Below, piece by piece: positions 35,115-44,687 of a stretch of 64,000 nucleotides of DNA. The position numbers and the translations under genes were made by a program. The stretch spans positions 23,659 through 87,658 of the forward strand of contig CACJRP010000004.1 of NCBI GenBank assembly GCA_902595825.1. The letters are read 5' to 3'. The notes below the pieces were generated by a model. The model saw only the letters and a list, made by a program, of their open reading frames with translations. It was not told the DNA's origin and did no database searches. The stretch's first letter is position 1; every line of letters begins with the position of its first letter. Source of the DNA: an uncultured Bacteroidota bacterium. Lineage in GTDB: Bacteria > Bacteroidota > Bacteroidia > Flavobacteriales > Flavobacteriaceae.

Positions 35115-35726
35115 ATGTCCTGGTGGAATCCTTTTAAAAATAAAAAGTCTCAACCAAAAGACATTTCTAAAAAATTTTTGATTGTTGGTCTTGGTAACAT
35201 TGGAATAGATTATGCTTTTACAAGACACAATCTGGGTTTTGATGTATTGAATTACGTCGCTCAACGGAAAAAATTAAAATTTAGTGAATTAAGATATGGA
35301 GCAATTACAAAGTTCAAATATAAAGGTCGAGTTTTTATTTTTTTAAAACCTTCAACCTACGTAAATAAGAGTGGTGACGCTGTTAAATACTGGATGACTA
35401 AAGAAAAGGTAAATTTGATAAACCTACTAGTTATCTGTGATGATTTAAATATTCCTTTTGGGACTATTAGAATCAAAACAAAAGGAAGTGATGGAGGTCA
35501 TAATGGGCTCAAGAATATTGAATCTAAACTCGGTACTATTAATTATACAAGACTAAGATTTGGAATTAAAAATGAAACTAAAAAAAACACAACTCAGTTT
35601 GTTTTGGATAAATGGAATCAAAAAGAACTAGATATCTTAGAAACTTATTTCAAAAAAATAGAAGATGCTGTTTTTTCTTATGCATTGCTTGGCCCTTCTA
35701 TTGCGATGAATGATTTCAATAATTAA
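35115..35726 (+). CDS. pth: Peptidyl-tRNA hydrolase
   Basis: A 203-residue enzyme that frees tRNA from stalled peptidyl-tRNA. Family blocks are VGLGNIGIDYAFTRHNLGF with catalytic H38, the LKPSTYVNKSG substrate loop, and DDLNIPFGTIRIKTKGSDGGHNGLKNI. About 18 Lys/Trp-rich residues precede the usual start of the fold (MSWWNPFKNKKSQ); the ATG at 35115 is the only good start. Third gene of the prs-rplY-pth cluster. Confidence 0.96.
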   Translation: MSWWNPFKNKKSQPKDISKKFLIVGLGNIGIDYAFTRHNLGFDVLNYVAQRKKLKFSELRYGAITKFKYKGRVFIFLKPSTYVNKSGDAVKYWMTKEKVNLINLLVICDDLNIPFGTIRIKTKGSDGGHNGLKNIESKLGTINYTRLRFGIKNETKKNTTQFVLDKWNQKELDILETYFKKIEDAVFSYALLGPSIAMNDFNN

Positions 35727-35731
35727 AACTC

Positions 35732-36403
35732 CTAATTAGCTAACTCAAAAGTCGAATTAAAAGATGATGAAAGATTATTTCCTTTATCTCTAGTAGTAAT
35801 TTTCCATGAATAAATATTTCCTATTTGGAGTTCTACTTCAAAATTTTGACTTTCAATTTTTTCATATTTAATTTCCTCTCCATTTGAAGTATTCTCGATT
35901 ATTAAATCGTAATTATCAATATCGCCGTCTAAATCATAACCTTCCCATTGAAATGCAACTATAACACCTGAATTTATAATTGACTCATTTAAAGGAGAAA
36001 TTAGTTTTGCAGGAAATGGGATGTGAGTCAACTGAGAGGGACCTTCCAAATAAAAGTTTCTAGTTTCACTTAAAGCAATATTTTCAGTTGATTCAGATTT
36101 GCTTACCACATACCAGCTATATGGTGCACCTCTCTCTAATGTCACCCTGGCAAATGTCTGGTTAATTGTTCTTGAGTTTTTTAAATTAGATAATTGATTT
36201 TCAATAATTAAATCATAATTATCCGTGTGCTTTGCTTCTGTCCAACTAAATTCTACATCTCCAAAATTTGCATTTGAATTTGAAAATAAACAAGTATTAT
36301 TATTTTCGGGATTAATTAATGTTACCTGCTCTGGTTCAGGGATGGACTCTTTGCAAGAAAAAATTAAAATAGAAGCAAAAAGGATTTTACATTTTTTTAT
36401 CAT
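35732..36403 (-). CDS. Lipoprotein with two fibronectin-III-like repeats
   Basis: A 223-residue lipoprotein: the signal peptide ends SILIFSC with lipidation Cys near residue 17. Two beta-sandwich repeats follow, each containing the identical octapeptide NYDLIIEN (in HTDNYDLIIEN and DIDNYDLIIEN), marking an internal duplication. Similar repeats occur in the neighbouring metalloprotease. Its start overlaps that gene's stop by 4 bases, so the pair is translationally coupled. Function unknown; a surface adaptor or binding partner of the protease is plausible. Confidence 0.75.
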   Translation of the reverse strand: MIKKCKILFASILIFSCKESIPEPEQVTLINPENNNTCLFSNSNANFGDVEFSWTEAKHTDNYDLIIENQLSNLKNSRTINQTFARVTLERGAPYSWYVVSKSESTENIALSETRNFYLEGPSQLTHIPFPAKLISPLNESIINSGVIVAFQWEGYDLDGDIDNYDLIIENTSNGEEIKYEKIESQNFEVELQIGNIYSWKITTRDKGNNLSSSFNSTFELAN

Positions 36404-39400
36404 CTCTTTATAAACTTTATTGTTTCAAATCCTGATTTGGCATGAATCTTCAAAATGTAATTTCCAACTGTTAACTTAGAAATGTCCAATTTAAAATATC
36501 TAGACATAGGATCTAATTTAATTTTGTTTGAATAAATAATGTTCCCAAAAATATCAATGATTTCAATTTCCGAATACAATGAATCTCCTCCTATTAAAAT
36601 ATTTAATACATCGGTTGATGGATTAGGATATATTTGTGACTTTTTACCAATATATATATACTCTTGGTGCATGCCTTGGCACTCTTCGGTCGTTACAACC
36701 TTTATTACATTAAGTCCATTTTTTAAATTATAATCTTTTTCATTTTCATAGGTTGTGAATATTTTGCCATTAATATTAACAATGTATTTTTTACCACCTT
36801 CAAATTTTAAACTTATAGTTTTGTCCGACTTGTTAATTTTACTTGTAACATTTAGAGGTAAAGGTTCTTTAATCTCAGCGGTGAAACAGGTTTGAAAACC
36901 ACTGATTTTTTCGGTTACGCATATCTGATATGTCCCAGGTGATAGGTTTTGTATTAACAGTTCTTGATTAAACATTGTAAATGATTGGTAATAGGCATTA
37001 CTTCCAGAAATTTCAACTTCATAATCAAAGATTGCTATTGCGGAGATTTGTATTTCTCCATTTTGTTTCTCGCTACATGTCGCATTCTTTTTAGAAATCG
37101 TGATATTTCTTTGATCATTTAAATCACATAAATCCCCTACTCCATTATTATTAAAGTCAGCCTGGTCAGGATTCGTTACAAATGGGCAATTGTCCTCATC
37201 ATTTGGAATTAAATCTCCGTCTGTGTTGGATTTTATTTCACCACTTAAACAAAATTTTAATGCTAAAAATTTTAAAGTGCCAGTATCAACCGGGTACTGA
37301 TCAATAATTCTTAAAATCCACACTCCTCCAGAATTTAAATTGTATAAATCTTTAAGATTTCCAATTGGTTTATATGTACCTGTAAATGGAGGTGTACCAT
37401 TTTGTATTGGAATTTGCGACTCTGAATCAAAAGTGGTATTGGTATAATTAACCCCTGTTCCACCCAAATTTTGCGTTAAAATTACCTCATCTCCTTCAGG
37501 GGATACTAAAATTATTGTTAAATCTTGAACATAACTATGATCAATGCTTAATTCTAAATCTAAGTCTACAATTTTTAGATTATCTAAAACATTTATTTTT
37601 ATCTCCGTTATTCCATCCAGTGCGGATGTTGCATCATTTAAATTGACTGGGATATTATCTGATGTATAATTATTGCAGCTAATTACAGTTGTAGAAAATT
37701 TTCTTGAATTTGATGGCGGGCTGTTGCCACAAGTATTTAAAGCTGAAGTTCTCCAATAGTAAGTCTCCTCCGGATCTAAATTTGTAATTGAAATTTTATT
37801 TTCAATCGTTTTTTCATCTTTTACAAGAGAAGAAAAATCCTCAACTGTGCTTAATTCAAATCTATAATAGTCAGCATAATTTACACTTGACCACTCAAAA
37901 TTTTGATTCACATTAGCATCGGTTAGATTATCTTCTGGGGAAACTAAATTTGGTGAAGAGATGCTTTCGGGGTAGAAACTCGCAATAAAACTTTCTTCTT
38001 CGACTATATTGTCGTAGGTGCCGCTTAAAAGCATGTTATAGGTTCCATAGGGTAATTCATTTCGATTTATAGTAATACTTCCCAATGTTCCAGATGAGTT
38101 TAAACTAGTTGGAGATATATTATATGAAACTTGGTTAGGAAACTCTAAAAGTTCAAATTCAACATCGCCGTTGAAATTATTATATGCCTTTAAATTAAAC
38201 TCAAAAGTTAATTCTTCGTCCCCACAACTAATTTTTTCTGGCTCAATAAAGGGAAATGCGAAGTCTCTTTCTTCAATTTTAAATGATGAATTGTTTACCG
38301 CAAAATAAATGTTATTATCAGCTGAAATTTTAATTCTAGCCCTTTCAGTTGAAATATTACCAGGTACAATTATGTATGCCTCTCCGATGTTTGGTATGTT
38401 TTCCGCTAGAGGTATAGAAAAGTTTTCGCCACCATCAATTGATAAAAATATAGAAATTCTTTCCGTGTTAATTGGTACCCTATCAGTGTTTGCTACATCC
38501 CAAATTATTTTTTGATTAGATCCAGATTTCCAAACAATATCATTTGAGTCATTTGATATAATTCTAAATGGCCCTGCAGATGCAGTAACAAAAATTTTTT
38601 TTGCATCTTGTGAAATCTGTCCCATTCCGTTGGGATTCGATTCGCTTCTGTCCCTTACTGTAACTCCCCACGTTAAGGTTCTCTCAACATTTGATACTGT
38701 TTCCCAGGATGAAAAAAGAGTTGGGTTTAATGACACTAAATTTCCATTTAAAACTTCAGAGATATTTGGTATGTGCCTGATTTTATTTTCAGATGGAGGG
38801 ATTGATCTATTCACACTTCCCGTTAGAAGTTCAGGTCCAAAGTTTGATGCATCTACTTTTCCCGAATCGAGTTGTTCCCAACAATAAGTCAAATTATCAT
38901 TGTCAGAGTCAAACCCATTTGCTTCAAGATAATATGCTGTCCCTTTAGGGATATAAAAGTCTTCACCTGCACTTACTGTAGGCTTTTGATTTGAAGAATT
39001 AACATTTGAATGACAAGAAACATTATCTACATATGATTCAACATCTTGTATGCTATGATAATGAAAATAGGGATCACTGTGGCGCTGCATATTTTCTCCA
39101 GAAACAAATCCCGCATATGACATAATAGTTGAACCACTTCCTGGCTCTGAAGAAACACCAAAAGGTTCTGGATCATATGCATAAGTATGAGTAGCTCCAA
39201 ATTGATGCCCAACTTCATGCAAAACAAAATCAAGATCAAAATAATCATTTAAAAAAATTCCACTACTACCATTGGTGGCTGTGAATGGATGAGCTGAATA
39301 TGCTCTGTCTTTACTGTCATTAATACATACATTCCCAACAGAACCAGCATCACCACTCGCTTGACCACGATGAAACAAATGTCCCAAGTCATAATTTTCT

Positions 39401-40230
39401 TCTCCTACTAATGATGATAGAGTTGAATGAATTTCACGTGCAAAATTTGAGTTGAATGGATCACTAGATTTATCTGCATACATAAGAGATGCATCAGATA
39501 CAATGATTAGTCGTATTCCTAAATCGACTTCCATTATTTCATTTAGCCTATTAATTGTTGAAACTACTGCTGCAAAAGCATCTTCAGAATTAGTTCCGTT
39601 TAGATCATTGTTATCTCCCCAAAATTCGGTGTATTCCCCAGAAGCTGCAATTGCAATTTTAAATGATTTGGCCTCTCTATTTATGACTTTTTTTGATTTT
39701 CTTTGATTTATTTTTTTTATCGAAGAACTAATTTTTATAGAATTCGTCTTGCAAAATAATTTTTCTTCGATATAATTATACTTGTTAGATCTGTAAAAAA
39801 TGTGCTCTGTATTACTATCCTTTAGTGGTTGTAAAAAAACAAAACCTCTTGGTGTTCTAAGCGTTCCTGAAATACCTTGTGGGGAGGAAGTAATTCTTAA
39901 AATGACTTTTTTTCTTGTGTCGCTGTAGCCTCTAAAAGTTCTTATGTTAGGGTATTTCATCTGAATCTTTTTGGACAAAGTTTTTGTTTCTTTCAAGGAA
40001 AAAAATTCAAGTTCCCCTTTTTCATTTGGAAAATCTATTTTTAAAATTTCATTATCCTTTATGCTTAGAATTTTTTTGGTAAAACTTTTATTTTTTAAAG
40101 ATATATATTTAATATCCTTTGCTATATCAATTTTATTTTCATGTTTTGATGAACTTTTAATTTTCCAGTAATCTTGACAAAAGGAAAATTGAAATGTTAA
40201 TGCAAAAAAAACTAAAATTAACTTTCTCAA
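36400..40230 (-). CDS. T9SS-secreted reprolysin-like zinc metalloprotease, multidomain
   Basis: A 1276-residue secreted metzincin. Order of parts: signal peptide (1-18), propeptide, protease domain with HEVGHQFGATH at 338-348 and Met-turn IMSYAGF, and Ig-like segments with a fibronectin-III repeat at about 767-847. A proprotein-convertase P-like domain follows (about 850-996; LELSIDHSYVQDLTI, GGVWILRI). Next come a calcium-binding thrombospondin-3 segment near 1003 (DGDLIPNDEDNCP) and a type A T9SS sorting domain from about 1200 (IYPNPSTDVLNI, ending KFIKR). It is exported across the outer membrane by the type IX system and probably degrades proteins extracellularly. The start codon is TTG. 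Confidence 0.92.
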   Translation of the reverse strand: MRKLILVFFALTFQFSFCQDYWKIKSSSKHENKIDIAKDIKYISLKNKSFTKKILSIKDNEILKIDFPNEKGELEFFSLKETKTLSKKIQMKYPNIRTFRGYSDTRKKVILRITSSPQGISGTLRTPRGFVFLQPLKDSNTEHIFYRSNKYNYIEEKLFCKTNSIKISSSIKKINQRKSKKVINREAKSFKIAIAASGEYTEFWGDNNDLNGTNSEDAFAAVVSTINRLNEIMEVDLGIRLIIVSDASLMYADKSSDPFNSNFAREIHSTLSSLVGEENYDLGHLFHRGQASGDAGSVGNVCINDSKDRAYSAHPFTATNGSSGIFLNDYFDLDFVLHEVGHQFGATHTYAYDPEPFGVSSEPGSGSTIMSYAGFVSGENMQRHSDPYFHYHSIQDVESYVDNVSCHSNVNSSNQKPTVSAGEDFYIPKGTAYYLEANGFDSDNDNLTYCWEQLDSGKVDASNFGPELLTGSVNRSIPPSENKIRHIPNISEVLNGNLVSLNPTLFSSWETVSNVERTLTWGVTVRDRSESNPNGMGQISQDAKKIFVTASAGPFRIISNDSNDIVWKSGSNQKIIWDVANTDRVPINTERISIFLSIDGGENFSIPLAENIPNIGEAYIIVPGNISTERARIKISADNNIYFAVNNSSFKIEERDFAFPFIEPEKISCGDEELTFEFNLKAYNNFNGDVEFELLEFPNQVSYNISPTSLNSSGTLGSITINRNELPYGTYNMLLSGTYDNIVEEESFIASFYPESISSPNLVSPEDNLTDANVNQNFEWSSVNYADYYRFELSTVEDFSSLVKDEKTIENKISITNLDPEETYYWRTSALNTCGNSPPSNSRKFSTTVISCNNYTSDNIPVNLNDATSALDGITEIKINVLDNLKIVDLDLELSIDHSYVQDLTIILVSPEGDEVILTQNLGGTGVNYTNTTFDSESQIPIQNGTPPFTGTYKPIGNLKDLYNLNSGGVWILRIIDQYPVDTGTLKFLALKFCLSGEIKSNTDGDLIPNDEDNCPFVTNPDQADFNNNGVGDLCDLNDQRNITISKKNATCSEKQNGEIQISAIAIFDYEVEISGSNAYYQSFTMFNQELLIQNLSPGTYQICVTEKISGFQTCFTAEIKEPLPLNVTSKINKSDKTISLKFEGGKKYIVNINGKIFTTYENEKDYNLKNGLNVIKVVTTEECQGMHQEYIYIGKKSQIYPNPSTDVLNILIGGDSLYSEIEIIDIFGNIIYSNKIKLDPMSRYFKLDISKLTVGNYILKIHAKSGFETIKFIKR

Positions 40231-40314
40231 AATCTAACCATTTAACACATAGGTTTCGTATCTTTCGAATAGAAAATACATTCAATACTTTTCAACTAAA
40301 GATAAACTTTTTTC

Positions 40315-41238
40315 GTGAAGGTAATTTATGGTATCGAAAATTATAAACCCTTAAAATCTTGTGCTTTAACTATTGGCACTTTCGATGGTGTACATGTGGG
40401 TCATCAAAAAATAATTAGGCGTTTGGTATCCGTGTCTAAAAGTAAAAATATTCATCCAGTTGTTTTAACTTTTTTCCCTCACCCAAGAATGATTTTACAA
40501 AGTGACACATCTATAAAACTAATCGATACCCTTGATGAAAAAATTGATTTACTTAAACAATTAAATATTGGTACTTTAATTATCCATCCTTTTTCTAAAT
40601 CTTTCTCTAGGACTACCGCAAATGAATTTGTTAGAGATATAATTGTAAAATCTCTTTCGGTTAAATATTTAATTATTGGATATGACCATCGTTTTGGACG
40701 GAATAGGGAGGCAACGGTAGATAACTTGATTAATTGTGGTTTTACTTATGGCTTTGAAGTAGAGAAAATAGAAGCTAAGGAAATAGAATCGGTGAATGTA
40801 AGTTCAACTAAAATTAGAAATGCAATAACAACTGGAGATATTCGTAAAGCAAACAAATACCTCAATCGTCCCTTTAGAATAACAGGTAGAGTTGTGACTG
40901 GAAATGGGATTGGTAGGAAAATTGATTTCCCAACGGCAAACATATCTGTTACTGAAGATTTTAAATTACTTCCAAAAGACGGTGTTTACTTTGTGAAATC
41001 TTCAATTAAAGGTCATTATTTCTTCGGGATGATGAACATCGGATTTAGACCTACTGTAAACGGTAAAGTAAGAACAATTGAAGTTCATTATTTTAAGTTT
41101 AATGAAAATTTATACGACAAGAAAATAAAAATTGAAATTCTAGATTTGATTCGAAATGAAAAAAAATTTAATTCTTTAAAAGATCTAGAAAAGCAATTGT
41201 TAATTGATAAAAAACTTTGTGAAGATTTGATTAAATAA
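40315..41238 (+). CDS. ribF: Bifunctional riboflavin kinase / FAD synthetase
   Basis: A 307-residue enzyme converting riboflavin to FMN and FAD. The adenylyltransferase domain (1-180) contains TIGTFDGVHVGHQKII and GYDHRFGRNREA. The flavokinase domain (about 185-305) has the signature GRKIDFPTANI and ends in the LIRNEKKFNSL helix. Translation starts at GTG 40315; the start MKVIYGIENY fits the family. It diverges from the metalloprotease gene. Confidence 0.97.
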   Translation: MKVIYGIENYKPLKSCALTIGTFDGVHVGHQKIIRRLVSVSKSKNIHPVVLTFFPHPRMILQSDTSIKLIDTLDEKIDLLKQLNIGTLIIHPFSKSFSRTTANEFVRDIIVKSLSVKYLIIGYDHRFGRNREATVDNLINCGFTYGFEVEKIEAKEIESVNVSSTKIRNAITTGDIRKANKYLNRPFRITGRVVTGNGIGRKIDFPTANISVTEDFKLLPKDGVYFVKSSIKGHYFFGMMNIGFRPTVNGKVRTIEVHYFKFNENLYDKKIKIEILDLIRNEKKFNSLKDLEKQLLIDKKLCEDLIK

Positions 41239-41255
41239 TTGTAAAATCATTAGTT

Positions 41256-41263
41256 TATCTTTG
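41256..41263 (+). promoter_or_regulatory. Candidate -7 element of serS
   Basis: TATCTTTG exactly matches TAnnTTTG and ends 9 bases before the serS start codon at 41273. No convincing -33 element is seen at the standard spacing. The position would give an almost leaderless mRNA. Confidence 0.4.
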
Positions 41264-41272
41264 AATTAGAAA

Positions 41273-42544
41273 ATGGTACCGTTACAATTATTAAGAGAAA
41301 ACAAAAAAACAATAATTGAAAGCTTAAAGAAAAGGGGCTTTGATTACAAACCAGCTATTGATAGAGTTCTTCAATTAGATATTCAAAGAAGACAGATACA
41401 AACTGATATGGATTCTAGTCTCTCTGAGGCAAATAAATTGTCAAAATTAATTGGAGAAAAAATTAAATTAGGAGACTTATCCGAAGTTGAATCTTTGAAA
41501 CAAAAGAATTTTGATTTAAAAAACAAAAATAAAATCTACCAAAATGATTTAAATAAAATAAAAAAATCATTATTTGAGGAAAGATGTAATATACCCAACC
41601 CGCCTTTAAACAAGGTAGTAAAAGGTAAAAGCGCGGACGATAATGAAATTATCAAAGAAGTTCTAAAAAAAGATAAAAATAGACAGAAATTACTTTCCCA
41701 CTGGGATTTGGGTAAAAAATACGATATAATAGATTTTGAATTAGGTGTCAAAATTACAGCTGCAGGATTTCCAGTTTATAAAGGAAAAGGTGCCAGGCTT
41801 CAAAGAGCGCTCATAAACTTTTTTTTGGATAAAAACACCCATGAAGGTTATCAAGAGGTACAAGTCCCCCATCTTGTTAATTACCAGTCAGCATTTTCTA
41901 CAGGACAGCTGCCAGACAAAGAGGGTCAAATGTATTTCTTAGAAAAAGAAAATCTATATTTAATTCCAACTGCGGAGGTCCCTATAACTAATATTTACAG
42001 AGGCGTTACTTTGGATGAATCGCGTTTGCCAGTTACTCTCACAGGTTACACTCCTTGTTTTAGAAGGGAAGCTGGAAGCTATGGTAAAGAAGTTAGAGGA
42101 CTTAACAGGCTTCATCAATTTGATAAAGTAGAAATAGTAAGAATAGAAAAGGAAGATAGGTCTTTAAAAGCCCTTACAGAAATGGTAGATCATGTTGAAA
42201 AAATTGTCAATGAACTTGGCCTTCCATACCGTATTCTAAGATTATGTGGGGGTGACTTGGGTTTTACATCCGCATGCACTTATGATTTTGAACTATTTTC
42301 AGCAGCACAAAACAAATGGTTAGAAATTAGTTCGGTTTCCACTTTTGAAAATTTTCAGTCAGAAAGGTTGAAAATTAAATACAAATCCAAAGATGGAGTG
42401 AAAAAAAATGTTCACACTTTAAATGGAAGTGCACTAGCTATACCCAGAGTTATGGCAACACTGCTAGAAAATTGTCAAACTGAAAATGGAATCGATATAC
42501 CTAAGTGTCTTGTCCCGTATACTGGATTTAAAATCATAAATTAA
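41273..42544 (+). CDS. serS: Seryl-tRNA synthetase
   Basis: A 423-residue class II synthetase charging tRNA-Ser (and tRNA-Sec in organisms that have it). The N-terminal coiled-coil arm that grips the tRNA long variable arm spans about residues 25-105. The catalytic core has motif 2 (CFRREAGSYGKEVRGLNRLHQF) and motif 3 (LNGSALAIPRVMATLLEN). Length is typical. It lies between ribF and rsmA on the same strand. Confidence 0.97.
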   Translation: MVPLQLLRENKKTIIESLKKRGFDYKPAIDRVLQLDIQRRQIQTDMDSSLSEANKLSKLIGEKIKLGDLSEVESLKQKNFDLKNKNKIYQNDLNKIKKSLFEERCNIPNPPLNKVVKGKSADDNEIIKEVLKKDKNRQKLLSHWDLGKKYDIIDFELGVKITAAGFPVYKGKGARLQRALINFFLDKNTHEGYQEVQVPHLVNYQSAFSTGQLPDKEGQMYFLEKENLYLIPTAEVPITNIYRGVTLDESRLPVTLTGYTPCFRREAGSYGKEVRGLNRLHQFDKVEIVRIEKEDRSLKALTEMVDHVEKIVNELGLPYRILRLCGGDLGFTSACTYDFELFSAAQNKWLEISSVSTFENFQSERLKIKYKSKDGVKKNVHTLNGSALAIPRVMATLLENCQTENGIDIPKCLVPYTGFKIIN

Positions 42545-42554
42545 ATTTTTCTAG

Positions 42555-43343
42555 ATGGATTATTTTAATCCCAAAAAAACTTTAGGTCAGCATTTTCTAA
42601 AAGACTTAAAAATTGCTGACAAAATAGTCAATTCTCTTAATAGAGATAAAAAAGACTTGATAATTGAAATAGGACCTGGAAAAGGAATTCTCACACAGTA
42701 TTTAGTTAAAAAATATTCAAATTTATATTTAATTGAGATTGATAAAGATTTATTACCCCTTTTAAAACTGAAGTTTCCCAAACTTAAAAAGAAAATATTG
42801 AACATAGATTTTTTAAAATTCTCTTTCGATGACTTTATAAAGAAAAAGAATATCTCAATAATAGGTAATTTCCCATACAACGTATCTTCCCAAATAATTT
42901 TTAAAATTATTGATAACATAGATCATATAGATTGCTTGGTAGGAATGTTTCAAAAAGAAGTAGCAAAAAGAATTTGTGAAAAACCTGGTTCAAAGACGTA
43001 CGGGATAATATCTGTTTTGACTCAGTTATATTTTGATGTAAAGTACTTATTTACTGTATCTCCAGAAGTTTTCACACCTAAACCAAAAGTGTTTTCAGGA
43101 GTTATATATTTAAAGAAAAAAAAGAAAATATTAATTAATTGTAATAAAAAATTATTACATAAAATTATAAAGACCAGCTTTCAACAACGAAGAAAGACCT
43201 TAAGAAATAGCCTTAAATCATTTAAGATTCCTAAAAGTATCACAGAAGATAGTATATTTGATTTAAGACCCGAGAAAATTTCAGGTGAAGATTTTATAGC
43301 ATTAACAGAACTTATTGAAAATGGAAAAGCTACATGTGAATGA
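42555..43343 (+). CDS. rsmA: 16S rRNA dimethyladenosine transferase
   Basis: A 262-residue KsgA-type methyltransferase that dimethylates two adjacent adenines near the 3' end of 16S rRNA. The start has KKTLGQHFLKD. The cofactor loop is IIEIGPGKGILTQYL, and the catalytic NFPYNVSSQ motif follows. FQQRRKTLRNSLK near the C terminus is also diagnostic. The last 23 bases overlap the start of mgtE. Confidence 0.97.
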   Translation: MDYFNPKKTLGQHFLKDLKIADKIVNSLNRDKKDLIIEIGPGKGILTQYLVKKYSNLYLIEIDKDLLPLLKLKFPKLKKKILNIDFLKFSFDDFIKKKNISIIGNFPYNVSSQIIFKIIDNIDHIDCLVGMFQKEVAKRICEKPGSKTYGIISVLTQLYFDVKYLFTVSPEVFTPKPKVFSGVIYLKKKKKILINCNKKLLHKIIKTSFQQRRKTLRNSLKSFKIPKSITEDSIFDLRPEKISGEDFIALTELIENGKATCE

Positions 43344-44679
43344 TATCTTTTTAAACAGGATTAAATTCCTTATCTACGAGAATAAAAATGAAGTTCTAAA
43401 AAAAGAGTTATCTAACTTTCATTATGCTGATATAGCAGAAATTATAAAGCAAATTTCTTTAGAAGAAGCAATTCACATTGTAAAATTATTAGAAAGTGAT
43501 ATAACTGCTGAAGCTCTCGCTGAAGTTGACGAAAGCTTTAGAGAAAAAATTTTAAGTAAACTTTCAGCAAAAGAAATCGCAGAGGAAATAGAAGAATTAG
43601 ATACTGATGATGCAGCTGATATTGTTGGTGAACTACCAGAAAATTTGCAAGAAAAGGTATTATCAAAAATTGAGGATGCAGAGCACTCACAAGATATAAG
43701 GGAACTTCTTAATTATGAGGAAGGTACAGCCGGTGCCATTATGGCTAAAGAACTAGTTAGTGTTAATGAAAACCTAAGTGTAATAAACTGTGTTAGAGAA
43801 ATGCGAAAGCAAGCTAAAGAAGTTACTAGGGTTCATTCAATTTATGTTATCAATTCAAAAAAAAAATTACTTGGTAGATTATCTCTAAAAGACCTACTAA
43901 CAGCAAACACAAAGGCTAAAGTTAAAGACATATATATTCCTAATGTAGATTTTGTAAATATAAATGAAGACGTTAATGAAGTCGCCAATATAATGTCTAA
44001 GTATGATTTGGAAGCTATTCCGGTAGTTAATGAAAAAAAACAACTACTTGGAAGGATTACCATAGATGATGCCCTAGATATTATAAAAGAGGAAGCTGAC
44101 AAAGATTATCAACTGGCTGCAGGAATCTCAAAAGAGGTCGAAGCTAATGATAATATATTTCAACTCACTCGTGCCAGACTTCCTTGGCTTTTTCTTGGAC
44201 TTGTAGGAGGGTTAGGAAGTGTATTTATTTTAAAAGATTTTGAAGAAATAATGATAAAGTCTGAACTTAGAAGTCTTTTTTTCTACACCCCATTGATTGC
44301 CGCAATGGCTGGTAATGTTGGTGTCCAATCTTCTGCAATTATTGTACAAGGTATTGCTAATCAAGTTATTAAAGGTTCTCTTATTAAAAGATTATTTAAA
44401 GAAATAGGTCTAGGGTTAATTAATGGCTTAATCCTTTCAGTTGTTTTGATAATTTTTGGTGAAATTATTAATCAAGAAATACTTTTAAGTATGACTGTGG
44501 CTGGTTCAATGATGAGTGTTATTGTTATTTCTGCTTTAATTGGAACGTTCGTGCCAATAATTTTACACAAACAAGGAATCGATCCAGCTATCGCAACAGG
44601 TCCTTTTATAACAACAGCTAATGATATTTTTGGAATATTCATTTTCTTTTACATTGCAAAGTTAATTCTAGGATTTTAA
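43321..44679 (+). CDS. mgtE: Magnesium transporter MgtE
   Basis: A 452-residue Mg2+-gated magnesium channel/transporter. It has an MgtE N domain (1-130; DTDDAADIVGELPE) and a pair of CBS domains (about 133-255), which close the pore when magnesium is plentiful. Five membrane helices (about 280-452) include GNVGVQSSAIIVQGIA and PFITTANDIFGIFIFF, the ion-path signatures. I use ATG 43321; an in-frame TTG two codons earlier is less likely. Overlap with rsmA suggests coupling. Confidence 0.96.
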   Translation: MEKLHVNDIFLNRIKFLIYENKNEVLKKELSNFHYADIAEIIKQISLEEAIHIVKLLESDITAEALAEVDESFREKILSKLSAKEIAEEIEELDTDDAADIVGELPENLQEKVLSKIEDAEHSQDIRELLNYEEGTAGAIMAKELVSVNENLSVINCVREMRKQAKEVTRVHSIYVINSKKKLLGRLSLKDLLTANTKAKVKDIYIPNVDFVNINEDVNEVANIMSKYDLEAIPVVNEKKQLLGRITIDDALDIIKEEADKDYQLAAGISKEVEANDNIFQLTRARLPWLFLGLVGGLGSVFILKDFEEIMIKSELRSLFFYTPLIAAMAGNVGVQSSAIIVQGIANQVIKGSLIKRLFKEIGLGLINGLILSVVLIIFGEIINQEILLSMTVAGSMMSVIVISALIGTFVPIILHKQGIDPAIATGPFITTANDIFGIFIFFYIAKLILGF

Positions 44680-44687
44680 CTATTGAA

